A program made the translations under genes and the position numbers. DNA of 64,000 nt from Pelagomonas calceolata. Lineage: Eukaryota; Sar; Pelagophyceae; Pelagomonadales; Pelagomonadaceae. The stretch spans positions 3,562,501-3,626,500 of the forward strand of contig CAKKNE010000002.1 in assembly GCA_918797485.1 (NCBI GenBank), in the 5' to 3' direction. This document shows, in pieces, positions 44,870 through 55,050 of this stretch (position 1 is its first letter; each line of letters begins with the position of its first letter). Under the pieces are notes generated by a model that was given only the letters and a program-made list of their open reading frames with translations, made no database searches and had not been told where the DNA came from.

Positions 44870-47458
44870 ATGGATTCTCGCCGACAGCCGCCGAAGACGA
44901 TCGACGAACTACAAAGGTCACGCGAAACTCGAGCGAACGATGCCCTGGCAATGAAGGAGCAGCAATTGCGTATGCTGAATGATCAGAATGTCCAGCTGCT
45001 GCGTAATCTGGATAGGGTTGAGGAGGATGCAAATGCCATACAGCTCGAGAAGGTTGCGGCCGAATCCGACAACCGAACGCTGCGCGATGAGAACTTTCGC
45101 TTACTAAGCAGATCCCGAACTGCGGATGCCCAGTTATCATCAATGAAAACAGAAGCTGCCGAGAAGGATAAGCAGCTTAGGGTCATAACTGATCAGAATT
45201 CAGAGTTGTTACGTTTGCTGGAGACCGAAGAAGCTCAAAGCGCGAAGTTAAGTGCGGAAAATCAACACTACGGTAGCGAATTGGATTTACTGAAAACAAA
45301 ATATGGGACTCTACTTGCCACCGCGAAGACTCACGAAGAAATGGCAAATCGAGCAGCACATGAAGGCCAACTCCGCGCAGATGAAGTACGTATCCTGCGT
45401 TCTGAGATTGATCAACTCAAAACCTTGAACCAAGAGTTAAAGCTCAAAGCTCAAGTTGAGCTGGAGGCACTCCACGAGCAATTGCGAGTCCGGAAGGAAA
45501 AACAGTACCAGCTACTCGAGAAGCTGCAAGCACAAGATAGGGTTAAGCGTTTAGCAGAGGATCAAGTAAGTAGCATGGAAGAAAAACTACGCCAGTTGCA
45601 TGCCAAAAGCGTGGAATTGGACACACACCTACAGGTGGAAACACGGAACCGTCGCATGAAAGAAGAAAGCAATCGCAATCTGACCGCTGACCTTAATAAC
45701 CTGATGGAAGAGGTCAAAGAAGTCAGAAATCGGTCAAATCTTGCGGATAGCGAAAGACTCCGCATAGAAGCAGAGGCAAGGGACAGTGGTGACCAATTGC
45801 GAGAAATGGCCGAAAAAGTTTTCCAGCTGCTCGAGCGGCTCAAACTAGCAGAACTCAGTAAAACTCGGGCCATGGAGGAGCTTAATAAGCGGGAAGCCGA
45901 AGCAGTAGCACTATCGAAGAAAAATGCAAGGCTACTGAAAGAAGCAACAAGAGAAGGACGAGGCAGAGTGAAAGCTGAACTTGACAAAAAGATATTACAA
46001 GACCAGCTACGAGCAGTCAGAAAGCATAACTCTGTGCTGGCATCTCGTTGTCGTGAAGAGGTTCGCCTCAAGCTAGAAGAGCGTGAAGAAAAAGGAGTTG
46101 CGGTGGAAAAGGTCAAGACTTTTAGTGGTCGCCTTGGGTTTCTCTTAAACAAGATGCAGACAGATGAAGAAGCCAAGGTTGTGCGAACAGAGGAGATGCG
46201 AAAACTCGAGGCACAGCTAAAGACTTCAAATGATCATCTATCCAAGCTGCAAGCCAAACTGGATGATGCCAATGAATCTAATCGCATCATATCACAGGCG
46301 AGTAGAATCAAACAAGAGGAGCTAGACACAACAAAAGCTAGATTTGATGCCCTTTTGGACAGCAGGCAAACAGAAAACGTCCAATCTAGCACAGCCAAAA
46401 TCCACGGGAATGATTCTGGCCAAAATCCCCACGTAAGTCCTGCTGAAGCGAATGGTCGATTTCTACTGGACACCAGCACTTCTTCCGACTTAATCTTGCT
46501 CAAAGGCAAGAAAGCAAGCTGGAGTACTTGGCTTGAAGCACATGATGCAAATAAGATACTCAAACGCGCGCAGAATTCACCCAATACTAGGGAGTTGCTT
46601 GTTCAACATATAGGAAGATGTTATGGCATGTTGATGGCTCAGGAAGAAGGCAGGGACACTTTGTACCGGGATTTGCAAGACTGTGAACAACAAATCGAGC
46701 ATGTTGCACGTAAATGTGCACACGTCCAGGAAAAGCTTCATCTTGAAGAAGAGGCCAAAAGGCGTACTCTTCTACGCTATGTCCATTCAGTTAAGAATAC
46801 CAGTATCCCTAGCATTATAAGAAGTGTAGAAAAATCAGACGAAGTTGGCGTGATACAGCTCCCCGAGTCGTCGATCTCTGATGAAGAGCTACACGCGATT
46901 TCGGCACTTCTGCGTGGTGATATGTCAATCCAACAGCTTATCCTCCGGGACAACATGATATCAGATGATGGGGTTCATGCCTTAGCATCAGTCTTGGCGG
47001 GTAAGTCCAATATTAGTACCATCGATCTTCGCGGAAATAGGATGACGCCCCACGGAATTCGGATACTTGCAGAAGCACTAGAGCGATCTGAAAGAGTACG
47101 TCATGTCTACGTGCACGCAGCTGGGAAAGTAGAGGCCCTGGGTATTGCTAAATGGACTCCAGTAAATCCCCCAGACGGTGCGACAACAGCGGAGTTCTCA
47201 GCAAGCGTTGAGACTGTATGTTGCGTGGACTGCCGAGATAATATTCAACACGATCAGGAACAGCAGAAGATTACCAATAGCTTAAAAAAGTCTGAGGTTC
47301 CTGTAGCTGTTGCTAATCACAAGAGGTTAGCGCGAGAAAAGAAAATTCAGCGCATGAGTGCCGGCAAGGCAACGAGAGGACCCATGGCAAATTCGTCTAG
47401 AGTGGGGGTGTTCCCAAACTTAGGAGAGGGCCTCACTGGCCACCAGAGGCGAAAATGA
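44870..47458 (+). CDS. Coiled-coil protein with C-terminal leucine-rich repeats
   Basis: A single-exon 862-residue protein. Residues 10-520 are almost unbroken coiled coil, with recurring LLR.L...E.A and KQLRVITDQNSELLRLLE heptads. A second coil (560-650) follows. The last 200 residues carry ribonuclease-inhibitor-type leucine-rich repeats (SIQQLILRDNMISDDGVHAL, then ISTIDLRGNRMTPHGIRILA), followed by a basic tail. Such combinations are common in axonemal and basal-body proteins of flagellates. The upstream TACC/GGTA motif fits that reading, but no specific orthologue is recognised. No membrane segment or signal peptide. Intact. Confidence 0.75.
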   Translation: MDSRRQPPKTIDELQRSRETRANDALAMKEQQLRMLNDQNVQLLRNLDRVEEDANAIQLEKVAAESDNRTLRDENFRLLSRSRTADAQLSSMKTEAAEKDKQLRVITDQNSELLRLLETEEAQSAKLSAENQHYGSELDLLKTKYGTLLATAKTHEEMANRAAHEGQLRADEVRILRSEIDQLKTLNQELKLKAQVELEALHEQLRVRKEKQYQLLEKLQAQDRVKRLAEDQVSSMEEKLRQLHAKSVELDTHLQVETRNRRMKEESNRNLTADLNNLMEEVKEVRNRSNLADSERLRIEAEARDSGDQLREMAEKVFQLLERLKLAELSKTRAMEELNKREAEAVALSKKNARLLKEATREGRGRVKAELDKKILQDQLRAVRKHNSVLASRCREEVRLKLEEREEKGVAVEKVKTFSGRLGFLLNKMQTDEEAKVVRTEEMRKLEAQLKTSNDHLSKLQAKLDDANESNRIISQASRIKQEELDTTKARFDALLDSRQTENVQSSTAKIHGNDSGQNPHVSPAEANGRFLLDTSTSSDLILLKGKKASWSTWLEAHDANKILKRAQNSPNTRELLVQHIGRCYGMLMAQEEGRDTLYRDLQDCEQQIEHVARKCAHVQEKLHLEEEAKRRTLLRYVHSVKNTSIPSIIRSVEKSDEVGVIQLPESSISDEELHAISALLRGDMSIQQLILRDNMISDDGVHALASVLAGKSNISTIDLRGNRMTPHGIRILAEALERSERVRHVYVHAAGKVEALGIAKWTPVNPPDGATTAEFSASVETVCCVDCRDNIQHDQEQQKITNSLKKSEVPVAVANHKRLAREKKIQRMSAGKATRGPMANSSRVGVFPNLGEGLTGHQRRK

Positions 47459-47734
47459 TTGCAATTTAGTAGACCATTATTATACTTGAAAGCCCGGTGG
47501 ATTCCCAGTATAGCAAAAAAAAAACAAGAAATAGCAAAGCGTACCTATCTAGTATCCAAAGAGATTCTTTGAGCATTCGTTGTAGATTGGGTTGGGCCTG
47601 TAAACAATTACAATTACCTGGTCTCAGCCAATCTGCCCTAGAGGCATCTCGAATGTCCCGAAGCCTTGTGAAGACACAGTGCCTGGTCTTCGCAATCGGC
47701 TTGTACCTTGCTCTATACCCTTCTATTGGTGTTC

Positions 47735-47896
47735 TGCTGTTGTGTTCTGACAAGTTTAATGCAAATGTCCTAACACCCTTAATGAGGCAAGGTTAGCTGG
47801 CCATATTGCATCACTGGTGATAGGTAAAGCGCCAGACGGCTCGCAGATATATGCAGCCTCAAATGAAAATGACCCGCCAAGCCAGCATGCACTTTG
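47735..47896 (+). pseudogene. Partial exon, possibly deaminase-like (very tentative)
   Basis: A plus-strand frame reads NEARLAGHIASLVIGKAPDG then SQIYAASNENDPPSQHAL, and meets a GTGAGA donor at 47,897. The order of elements vaguely recalls the catalytic approach of TAD3/ADAT3-type deaminases (small strand, then HP-HA). Downstream coding is cut off by repeat R3 at about 47,960. Upstream, 47,497-47,760 is open in several frames without clear sense. Probably the remains of a host gene broken by repeat insertion. Confidence 0.25.
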
Positions 47897-47959
47897 GTGA
47901 GACTTACTTTCTTCCTGGCGGCTTCATCAAATCAGTCGCTCTTGAATTTCGCTATTAAT

Positions 47960-48900
47960 CGTAATACGACCTATGAGACCACAGAGAGCAATTATCAATG
48001 CCGCGTGTGGCCGCTGCGAACTTAGCTGCAGCCTAATCGAGCTTTGACGACCACTAGAATCGGCTTACAGTTCGCGCGGCGTTTGGTATCTTGGCGTCGG
48101 GGCGTGACGGAAAATCTGCACCATGCCCCCCTAGGCTGGCGCTGGGCTGGCGCTGGGCTGGCGTGGGACGGTGGACTGGGGCGGACCCAGGGTTTTGGGG
48201 AATTCTCTGCTAATAGCCAACTCGAAATCCGTAATAGCCCAACTCGAAATCCGGCACATTGGACCCCCAGGGGAACCCCAAGGACACAGCACGACTCATT
48301 TGACGGGACCTAATGTGACTAGGAGTACAAGCACTAGTCCCACTAGGCCTAGACTTATCGATTAAGGGACGGGGGCGGACCCCAAATTTGAGATTCGAGT
48401 TCCCAGCCACTTGGCCGGGGGCGATTTTGGCTAAGGGGTCCCATAGGGTCCCTGTGTACGCCCCCTGACCGGGATGGGGGGAAGGGGTCACTTTCGAGGC
48501 GAGACGCGGTCGCGAAGTTGCCCATCTGGGGCCTAACGTGCGGGTATTTCAGAGGCTCTGGATATCCTCTGGACTGAAAAATCAAAACTCGCTTCCATGC
48601 TGGTATTTTGGTCTTCCAGGGGCCCTCGGGCACCTATGGCGTGGGGTGGATGCGTAGGTGCGGCCGGGTACCCGATGGGCTGCCAGAAGGTGGCCTGACG
48701 CGGCACGAAGCGCCACTGGCGCGACCTTCGCAGGCCACTAAAATTTCCAAACCTAATCGTTTCGCTTACCCGTTTCGGTCACGTCCCAGGGGGGTAGGGA
48801 GCCCCCTCTGGCTCAATTCGCCCGCGGCCAAGACGTCTAGTTATAGAGATACGGCAAATTTGGGGGTTGGTGTCCGCCCCCGTATTAAGGGGTGGGGATG
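47960..48900 (+). repeat. Repeats R3 and R2, copy 2, with local tandem repeats
   Basis: R3 occupies about 47,965-48,060 and R2 about 48,360-48,900, with R2 opposite in orientation to the 10-kb copy. Between them are three tandem GGCTGGCGCTG units (48,133-48,166) and a 21-22 bp duplication (AATAGCC(C)AACTCGAAATCCG) at about 48,211-48,253. Confidence 0.7.
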
Positions 48901-49345
48901 CTGATGCCGATTAAGGTTTTAACGCGCTCTCCGTGCGCCGCGCGCGGCACGGGGCAGCCACCAGGCGCGTGTGGAGGTCCTAGGAACTCATGCGCGCCAT
49001 GCTTAAAGCGCGCGCCTCGAAAGGTACCCGTCTCGGTGGTCTGCGAGTGCCCAAAAGCTGCTGCTCTGCGCAAGGCCCTAAATCGGCACGCGACCGCGAA
49101 TAGATCTCCAAATTGCTGGTAGAGGAGCGCCCGACCCACGCGAGCGCAGCGACGCACCTCAAGAAGTCCACCAGTTGTCCGTCGCCACGTGTCAACCCGC
49201 GGTCGGTCGGTAGAGCATATTCGGTGATGTCCATGGCGGGCCAATTGAACGCCTCTCGACAAAAGATCGACCGTCAGGACGTACGTGTACATTCCAGCGA
49301 ACGTTCGAATGACGCGCCGCGCAAGTGGAACAGACTTTAAGCCAG
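48900..49345 (+). repeat. Dispersed repeat R5, copy 1
   Basis: It shares TCAACCCGCGGTCGG, GGCGGGCCA and GACCGTCAGGAC with 56,190-56,270. It also matches, in reverse, 56,480-56,590 (GGGCACTCGCAGAC, TACCTTTCG, TTAAGCATG, GGTGGCTG). In the second copy one part is inverted relative to the other. No protein identified. Confidence 0.6.
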
Positions 49346-49389
49346 CGACGCCGACCGCGGGGAATCGGACTCGTCCGAGAGCTGCATTT

Positions 49390-49745
49390 AGGAGGTTAGG
49401 CGTACTATCCTAGGACCTTTTCGAATACCAGGGCGGGCGGGGGGTTGGGGCCACTCCCTGGTATGAACTTGAAAGAAAACGCGCACCACACCCAACGTGC
49501 AATGCTGGCCCTCCGAGACTACAGGCCTCCGTGCCCTTCAATACCCGCACCCTATACTCCTCAGCTTCAACTTTCCTCCACGTCAACCTCAAGTTGAAGT
49601 AAGGTTGAAGGAAGGGTAGTCATAGGTAGCCACGGACCCCCCTCAGACCTCCTCAAACTCACTCCTACTTCTGCTGGCGTCTTCCTTACGCTTATGGACG
49701 TCTAAAATAGCCGGCAAGTAGGTCGAGTGGGACCAAGAAGTAGCC
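49390..49745 (+). repeat. Dispersed repeat R4, copy 2
   Basis: It aligns with 10,865-11,130 (ATGAAAGAAAACCCGC / ACTTGAAAGAAAACGCGC, TCAAGTTGAAGTAAGGT, GGACGTC, GCAAGTAGGTCGAG) and with the complement of 55,990-56,165. The conceptual peptide VVI..G...PP..FL.TL.DV is shared. The remaining 49,746-50,112 is the GC-rich upstream flank of the beta-COP gene, with no clear motif. Confidence 0.6.
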
Positions 49746-50112
49746 ACGGCCGTCCACGGTACCAGGCCAAGAAGTAGTATTGAGAGCGCGCCACAGGGAC
49801 GGATCTTGGCGGCTACCGGCGGCCCGGGACCGCCCTGCGCTTTGGGCCCGCCTATCGCCCGGTCTCAGGTACTCGCTAGCCGACCCCGCCTGGTCTGCGG
49901 CTCGACCGTCACTAGCACAGTCACGGTCTCGCAGCGTCTCGCCGTTTTTGCTAGATCTCGGGCAAGCCGCGAGTCCGGACCCGCCCTGGATTTAGGTTCT
50001 CGGGGCCCACCGCCCGGATGCGGTCTCAGACAGCCCCGAGTCCGCGACGACCGCCACTAGCTCGTGCTGCCTAAGTCTAACAGGACGAGTGTAGGGTCGT
50101 AAAGCGAGCGTA

Positions 50113-53100
50113 ATGGCGTCGGTCTCAGATAACTGTACAGGTGCGCTTGTGTCGTGGTCATTCATAGTTCCGTGACTGACTCCTTATTTAGTTCTCCTGA
50201 ATACTGATAAGCAAAATCTAGTTAGTCAAGAGGAAATACTAAAACAGCTAGAGGACTCAAATGACAAGGTACGTGGGTAGCTCGGGCTTGTCATGACGCG
50301 TTGTGCAGATGAAAGTTAAGGCATTAAAGTCTGCAATTTTGATGATGCTCGGAGGAGAACCTATCCCTCGAATACTAATGACGGTGATACGGTTCTGCAT
50401 CAACACTGAACACCACGAGTTCAAGAAATTACTAATGCTATTTTGGGAGATTGTTCCAAAGTACGATTCCGAAAAAAAGTTGCTCCCTGAGATGATACTG
50501 GTAATGCTTGTGGAGTTGCTCTATTGCTTATATACAGATGATAGGTATGTAATGCACTACGAAACGACCTAAATCATTCAAACGAATATGTCCGAGGCTC
50601 CATGCTTCGTTTTTTGTGTAAGCTGAGAGAACCCGAAATTATCGAACCGCTTGTTCCGTCAATCAAAGCTTGTTTGAATCATCGGCACTCGTATGTCCGC
50701 AAAAATGCCGCACTTGCAATATACCACATTCACAAGCACCATGGGTCAGCCTTGGTGCCGGATGGCGCAGACCTAATGAACGACTTCATCAGGGCAGAGA
50801 CTGAAGTTGGCTCGAGGCGAAATGCCTTCCTCATGTTGTTCAATGAGGCTGAAGAGGTAGCAATTGAGTTCCTAGCAGCCCATGCTGATGGACTAGACGA
50901 CTTTGGCGACGGGTTTGCTCTACTTGTCCTTGAACTAACCCGAAAGGTCTGTCGACGCGATCCGCGGCAAAAATCACGATTTGTCCGATTTTTGTTCCAG
51001 TTACTCGGTTCCCAATCGGCAGCGGTCAGCTACGAAGCAGCATGGACTCTCGTGAGCCTATCATCAGCGCCTACTGCGGTACGTGCAGCGGCAGCAACAT
51101 ACACTGCCTTGCTTTCATCGCAGTCTGACAATAATGTGAAGCTCATTGTCTTGGAGCGACTAGCCGAAATGAAGCAGCGGCAGTCGCGAGTTTTGACAGA
51201 AGTACTAATGGACATGCTGAGAGCCCTCTCATCACCAAATGTAGACATTTGCAAGAGAACTCTTGAAATTGCTATCGATCTAGTGTCACCACGTAACATC
51301 GAGGAAGTTGTTGGTGTACTGAAGCGCGAAGTCGTCCGAACCCGTGATTCTGATCTAGAAAATTGTTCAGAGTACCGAACGATGCTTATCCAAGCGATTC
51401 ATACGTGTTCCTTGAAATATCCCGAAATTGCTGGATCTGTAGTGCATGTTCTCATGGATTTTCTTGGCGTTGACGGTGCTATGGATGTAATTGTATTTGT
51501 TAGGGCAAACATGGAGCAAAATGCTCCACTTCGTTCTGGACTGTTAAAGAAACTGGTGAATACATTGTGTGAAATAAGGTCGTCACCTGTCCTCTCTGTC
51601 TCTTTGTGGATAATTGGAGAATATGCAGAAGGCGAGGAATTGCTTAAGTTAGGATTTGACGAAATTGCTAATGCTATGGGCAACCCACCTTTTGTGTGTT
51701 GCCAAGTGACAGATGCAGCCAACACCAATCCTGGACGCATATCAGAAAACTCAAGGTCGGTCGTCCTAGCTGATGGAACATACGCTTCACAAGCAGGGGC
51801 TATGGAATCACAAGCGTACGGTGACAAGACGAACATTTCTCCTCTGAGGGCCCTTGTTTCGAATGGAGATAGTTTCTTAGGCACTGTGGCGGTAAGTTCG
51901 TTGACAAAGATCGTACTTAAATCACGAGCACTATATGGAACGAACTCGACTTTAACCAAGCAGCGTCAGCTAGTAATGCTGGCAGTCTGCTGTGGAGTAG
52001 CAGACCTCATTGAACGCTCGACATCAGAGAAGCAATACTCGCCCTGCAAATCTGTGAATTCTACCTCTCCTATTTTTTCGGGCGCATCTGCTGATTGCAT
52101 TGAGCGCTTGGCTCTATTCGCGAGACTCATACTAGACACAGAAATACAAGCTGCAACTGTCGAGGCATATCTCAGTGACAGCAAGATATCTTTCTCCCAA
52201 TATCTCCGTCATGCATCAAATTCTACGCTCGTGGTTGAGCCAAGTTCAAAGAATTTGTCAACCCCCGCCTTGGCACAAGTAGATGATTTGATTTCTTGGC
52301 GACAGTTGCGTCAGGTGACATCGGCGAGTGGTGATTTGGACTTGTGTGATGGGGACGATTTACTACGGGCAACTGGTTCATTTGAAAATAGTGATGGCAC
52401 AGGAACGCGGCTTAGTCACGTTTACCAACTTACAGGCTTCGCAGATCCAGTCTACGCAGAGGCGTACGTCACAGTACATGACTATGATATCCTTCTTGAA
52501 ATTCTCATCATAAACCGAACAGCCGCTACACTTACAAATCTGACGGTCGAATTGGCTACAATGGGCGACTTGAAACTTGTTGAAAGACCACTTTCTCTAA
52601 CAATCGGCCCTCTTGATCAACGATCAATCAGTGCCAATATCAAGGTTTCTTCAACGGAAACCGGCCACATATTTGGCACCATTGTATACGAAAACTCGTC
52701 GAATGCAGAAAAAAGTATTATCAACTTAAATAGTATTCACTTGGATATAATGGATTACATACGACCTGCTCTTTGCACTGACGAAACATTCCGTGCAATG
52801 TGGGCTGAATTTGAGTGGGAAAACAAAGTAGCTATTGCGACAGCGATCAGTGAACTTGGAACATTTTTAGAACATATTATATCTGAGACAAATATGCGCT
52901 GTCTGACTCCGCAATCTGCCTTGGGCGGCACTTCATCTTTTTTAGCCGCGAACCTCTATGCGAAATCCATTTTTGGAGAAGATGCTCTTGTCAATGTATC
53001 TGTCGAAAAAAAAGAAGATGCCGATGGAAAACTGAGTGGCTACATTCGCATCCGTTCAAAAACCCAGGGCATTGCGCTTTCACTCGGCGATCGGATAACA

Positions 53101-53121
53101 GCTGTCCAGCGCCGTAATTAA
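50113..53121 (+). CDS. COPB1: Coatomer subunit beta (beta-COP)
   Basis: Beta-COP is part of the COPI coat for Golgi-to-ER transport. Exons 50,113-50,140, 50,192-50,268, 50,309-50,500 and 50,545-53,121 give 957 aa (human 953). The junctions restore conserved text: NDK|MKVKALKSAILMML and PEMIL|VCNALRNDLNHSNEYVRG. The adaptin-N solenoid contains SMLRFLCKLREPEIIEPL, HRHSYVRKNAALAIY, SLSSAPTAVRAAA and SDNNVKLIVLERL. The appendage carries QLTGFADPVYAEAYV, FRAMWAEFEWENKV and ANLYAKSIFGEDALVNVS. Introns are 51, 40 and 44 bp, all GT-AG. No TACC/GGTA motif precedes the start. Complete and intact. Confidence 0.97.
50269..50308 (+). other. Beta-COP intron 2, 40 bp
   Basis: GTACGT donor and TTGTGCAG acceptor; the shortest intron placed with confidence here. 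Flanking introns are 50,141-50,191 (51 bp) and 50,501-50,544 (44 bp). Confidence 0.9.
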
Positions 53122-53460
53122 GCACACTCGTGCTAATTTGACCACAGGAAACTATCATTTGATAGTATTAATTAATGCGCCTGGGAAACTTGCCTGCTGT
53201 AGAGTGGTTAATCTTGCCAGAGACAAGGGCGAGGTGATTGGGCACCGCGCATTGTTTCAACCTGGAATGCGATCGCGTAGTTGCAAAAGGGAAGTGGCCA
53301 CACGCAAATGCGTGTCTACTTCCCGGGACTGCGAGTTTTAGCCTTTGATAACTGCGAGTTTTGGTGGGGAGGGGTAGTAGAGGGAGGGGGTCACTTTTTT
53401 GCCTCCCCACTCTATAGGCGAGACGCGGTCGCGAAGTACTTAGCCCCATTCTAGAATTTC
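53122..53460. other. Beta-COP downstream flank with R2 scrap
   Basis: 53,380-53,440 keeps GGGGGTCACTTTT and GGCGAGACGCGGTCGCGAAG of repeat R2. No gene seen. Confidence 0.5.
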
Positions 53461-53885
53461 TATAGACCGAGCGAGCTAGGCCTAGCCAAAAGCCGGAAAT
53501 TCCCTTAGAGCCCTATATACCTATGGAACGTTAGGAAATAATTTTTCCGTAATTGTGGTTCAATTTATACGTCTCAGGGGCGATTTTTGGCTTGGGGTTC
53601 GGGTTTTATCGCAATGGTCGCACCGCGTCGCAGCTGCTTGCTCTGCGCGAGGCTGCCCGCATGGTACCAGATTGCGCACAGCCCATTATTTTAGCATACG
53701 GAACCTGCGCCTCAGCAAAAATTTCCCGCCATTCGGCCGGCGCGTGGCTAAACGCGCATTGCGCCAAAATCAAAATCAACGTCGACTAATTGCGCTCCCC
53801 CCTATAAAATTCGAAGTCTCCACGCAGTATTAGGATTCGCAGGGTAATTTAGCTTAATTAGGACTCATGGAGTATGCCTCAAAAT
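53461..53885 (+). repeat. Dispersed repeat R6, copy 2
   Basis: Starts around CGAGCGAGC...AAGCCGGAAATTCCC and ends around TTAATTAGGACTCATGGA, both shared with the next copy. About 400 bp; compact form without the central segment. Confidence 0.75.
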
Positions 53886-53924
53886 CGGGCGAGAAATAAT
53901 TACCCGGCTTTACCCGGGCCCGAG

Positions 53925-55050
53925 CGAGCGAGCCTTGTCGGCCTAGACAGAAGCCGGAAATTCCCTTTGAGCCCTATATAGATATGGAACGCTAGGAAAT
54001 ATTTTTTTCCGTAATTATGGTTCAATTTATACGTCCCAGGGCGATTAGCGGGCTGGGGGCTGCGGCAGTGGGGGCTTTATTTACATCCGGCTAGCTCGGC
54101 GCCATCGCGTGTGCGAGTGCCACGGGTTGGTGTGCTGGAAAGCCCACAATCAGGGCTACACAGCCGCGTTGGCCGTGGCAGTCGCACACGCGATGCGGCC
54201 GAGAAAAGCTGGCCTGAAGTTCGGCTCTTCGAGGCGCCCTTAGCGGGCCGCGCGAGGCTCCCCGCGAAAAGTTTTCGCTGAGCCGAGGCTGACCGAGAAG
54301 GTGCTGAAGCCAGTGGAAATGGCAGGGGCAGCTATCTGCACCAATTCCGTCGCTGAGATCATGCGCGGCGTACCGCCCCGCGGGCGCGACCTTCAGAAAC
54401 CGCCAGGCGGCATGTCCGAAAGACGACAATGGGTCGGACACATGCGCGGGGTACCCTCGGACACTGCGGCCGCCTTCGAGAAGCTGGAGAGACTTTCGTA
54501 TTATGTGTCTCGGGCGGGACCGTCTCGCAGTCGACTAAAAAAAGCACCGAAACAACCAAATCCAAGTTACGCGAGGGCAGCCGAGGGTATGATCAGTCCC
54601 CGTGACCGATAATTGACACTTGGCAGCCCGGTTTGCATGGCACCCGACGACACCATAAGGAGCCCTCACGCCACCCTGCCTTGGCGAATAGCGGCCCGCA
54701 AGGCAGGCAGCGCAGCACAGCCGACGTCAAACCCAACGGACGGCAAAATCACCCTTAGCTCTAGGCGGGTTTTTGCTCGGACGTTGGGTTTTTTATCTCG
54801 GACGTTTTTCGCACTGATGAACTTCGCAGTGATCGCACCGCGTCGCAGCTGCTTTCTTGGCGCGAGGCTGCCCGCATTACCAGGTACCAAACTTGCACAG
54901 CCCATTATTTTAGCATGCGCAACCTGCGCCTCAGCAAAAATTTCCCGCCATTTGGTCGGCGCGTGGCTTTACGTACGCGATTGCGCCAAAATTAAATATC
55001 AACGTCGACTATTCAATATAAATCATCTTAATTAGGACTCATGGAATAAT
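53925..55050 (+). repeat. Dispersed repeat R6, copy 3, with 760-bp centre
   Basis: Its left end (53,925-54,060) and right end (54,826-55,050) match those of copies 1 and 2. Between them lies about 760 bp absent from the others. Part of the centre is open on the plus strand (54,301-54,612, containing GVPPRGRDLQKPPGG), with no recognised domain. The short copies may be internal-deletion derivatives of this longer form. Confidence 0.6.
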
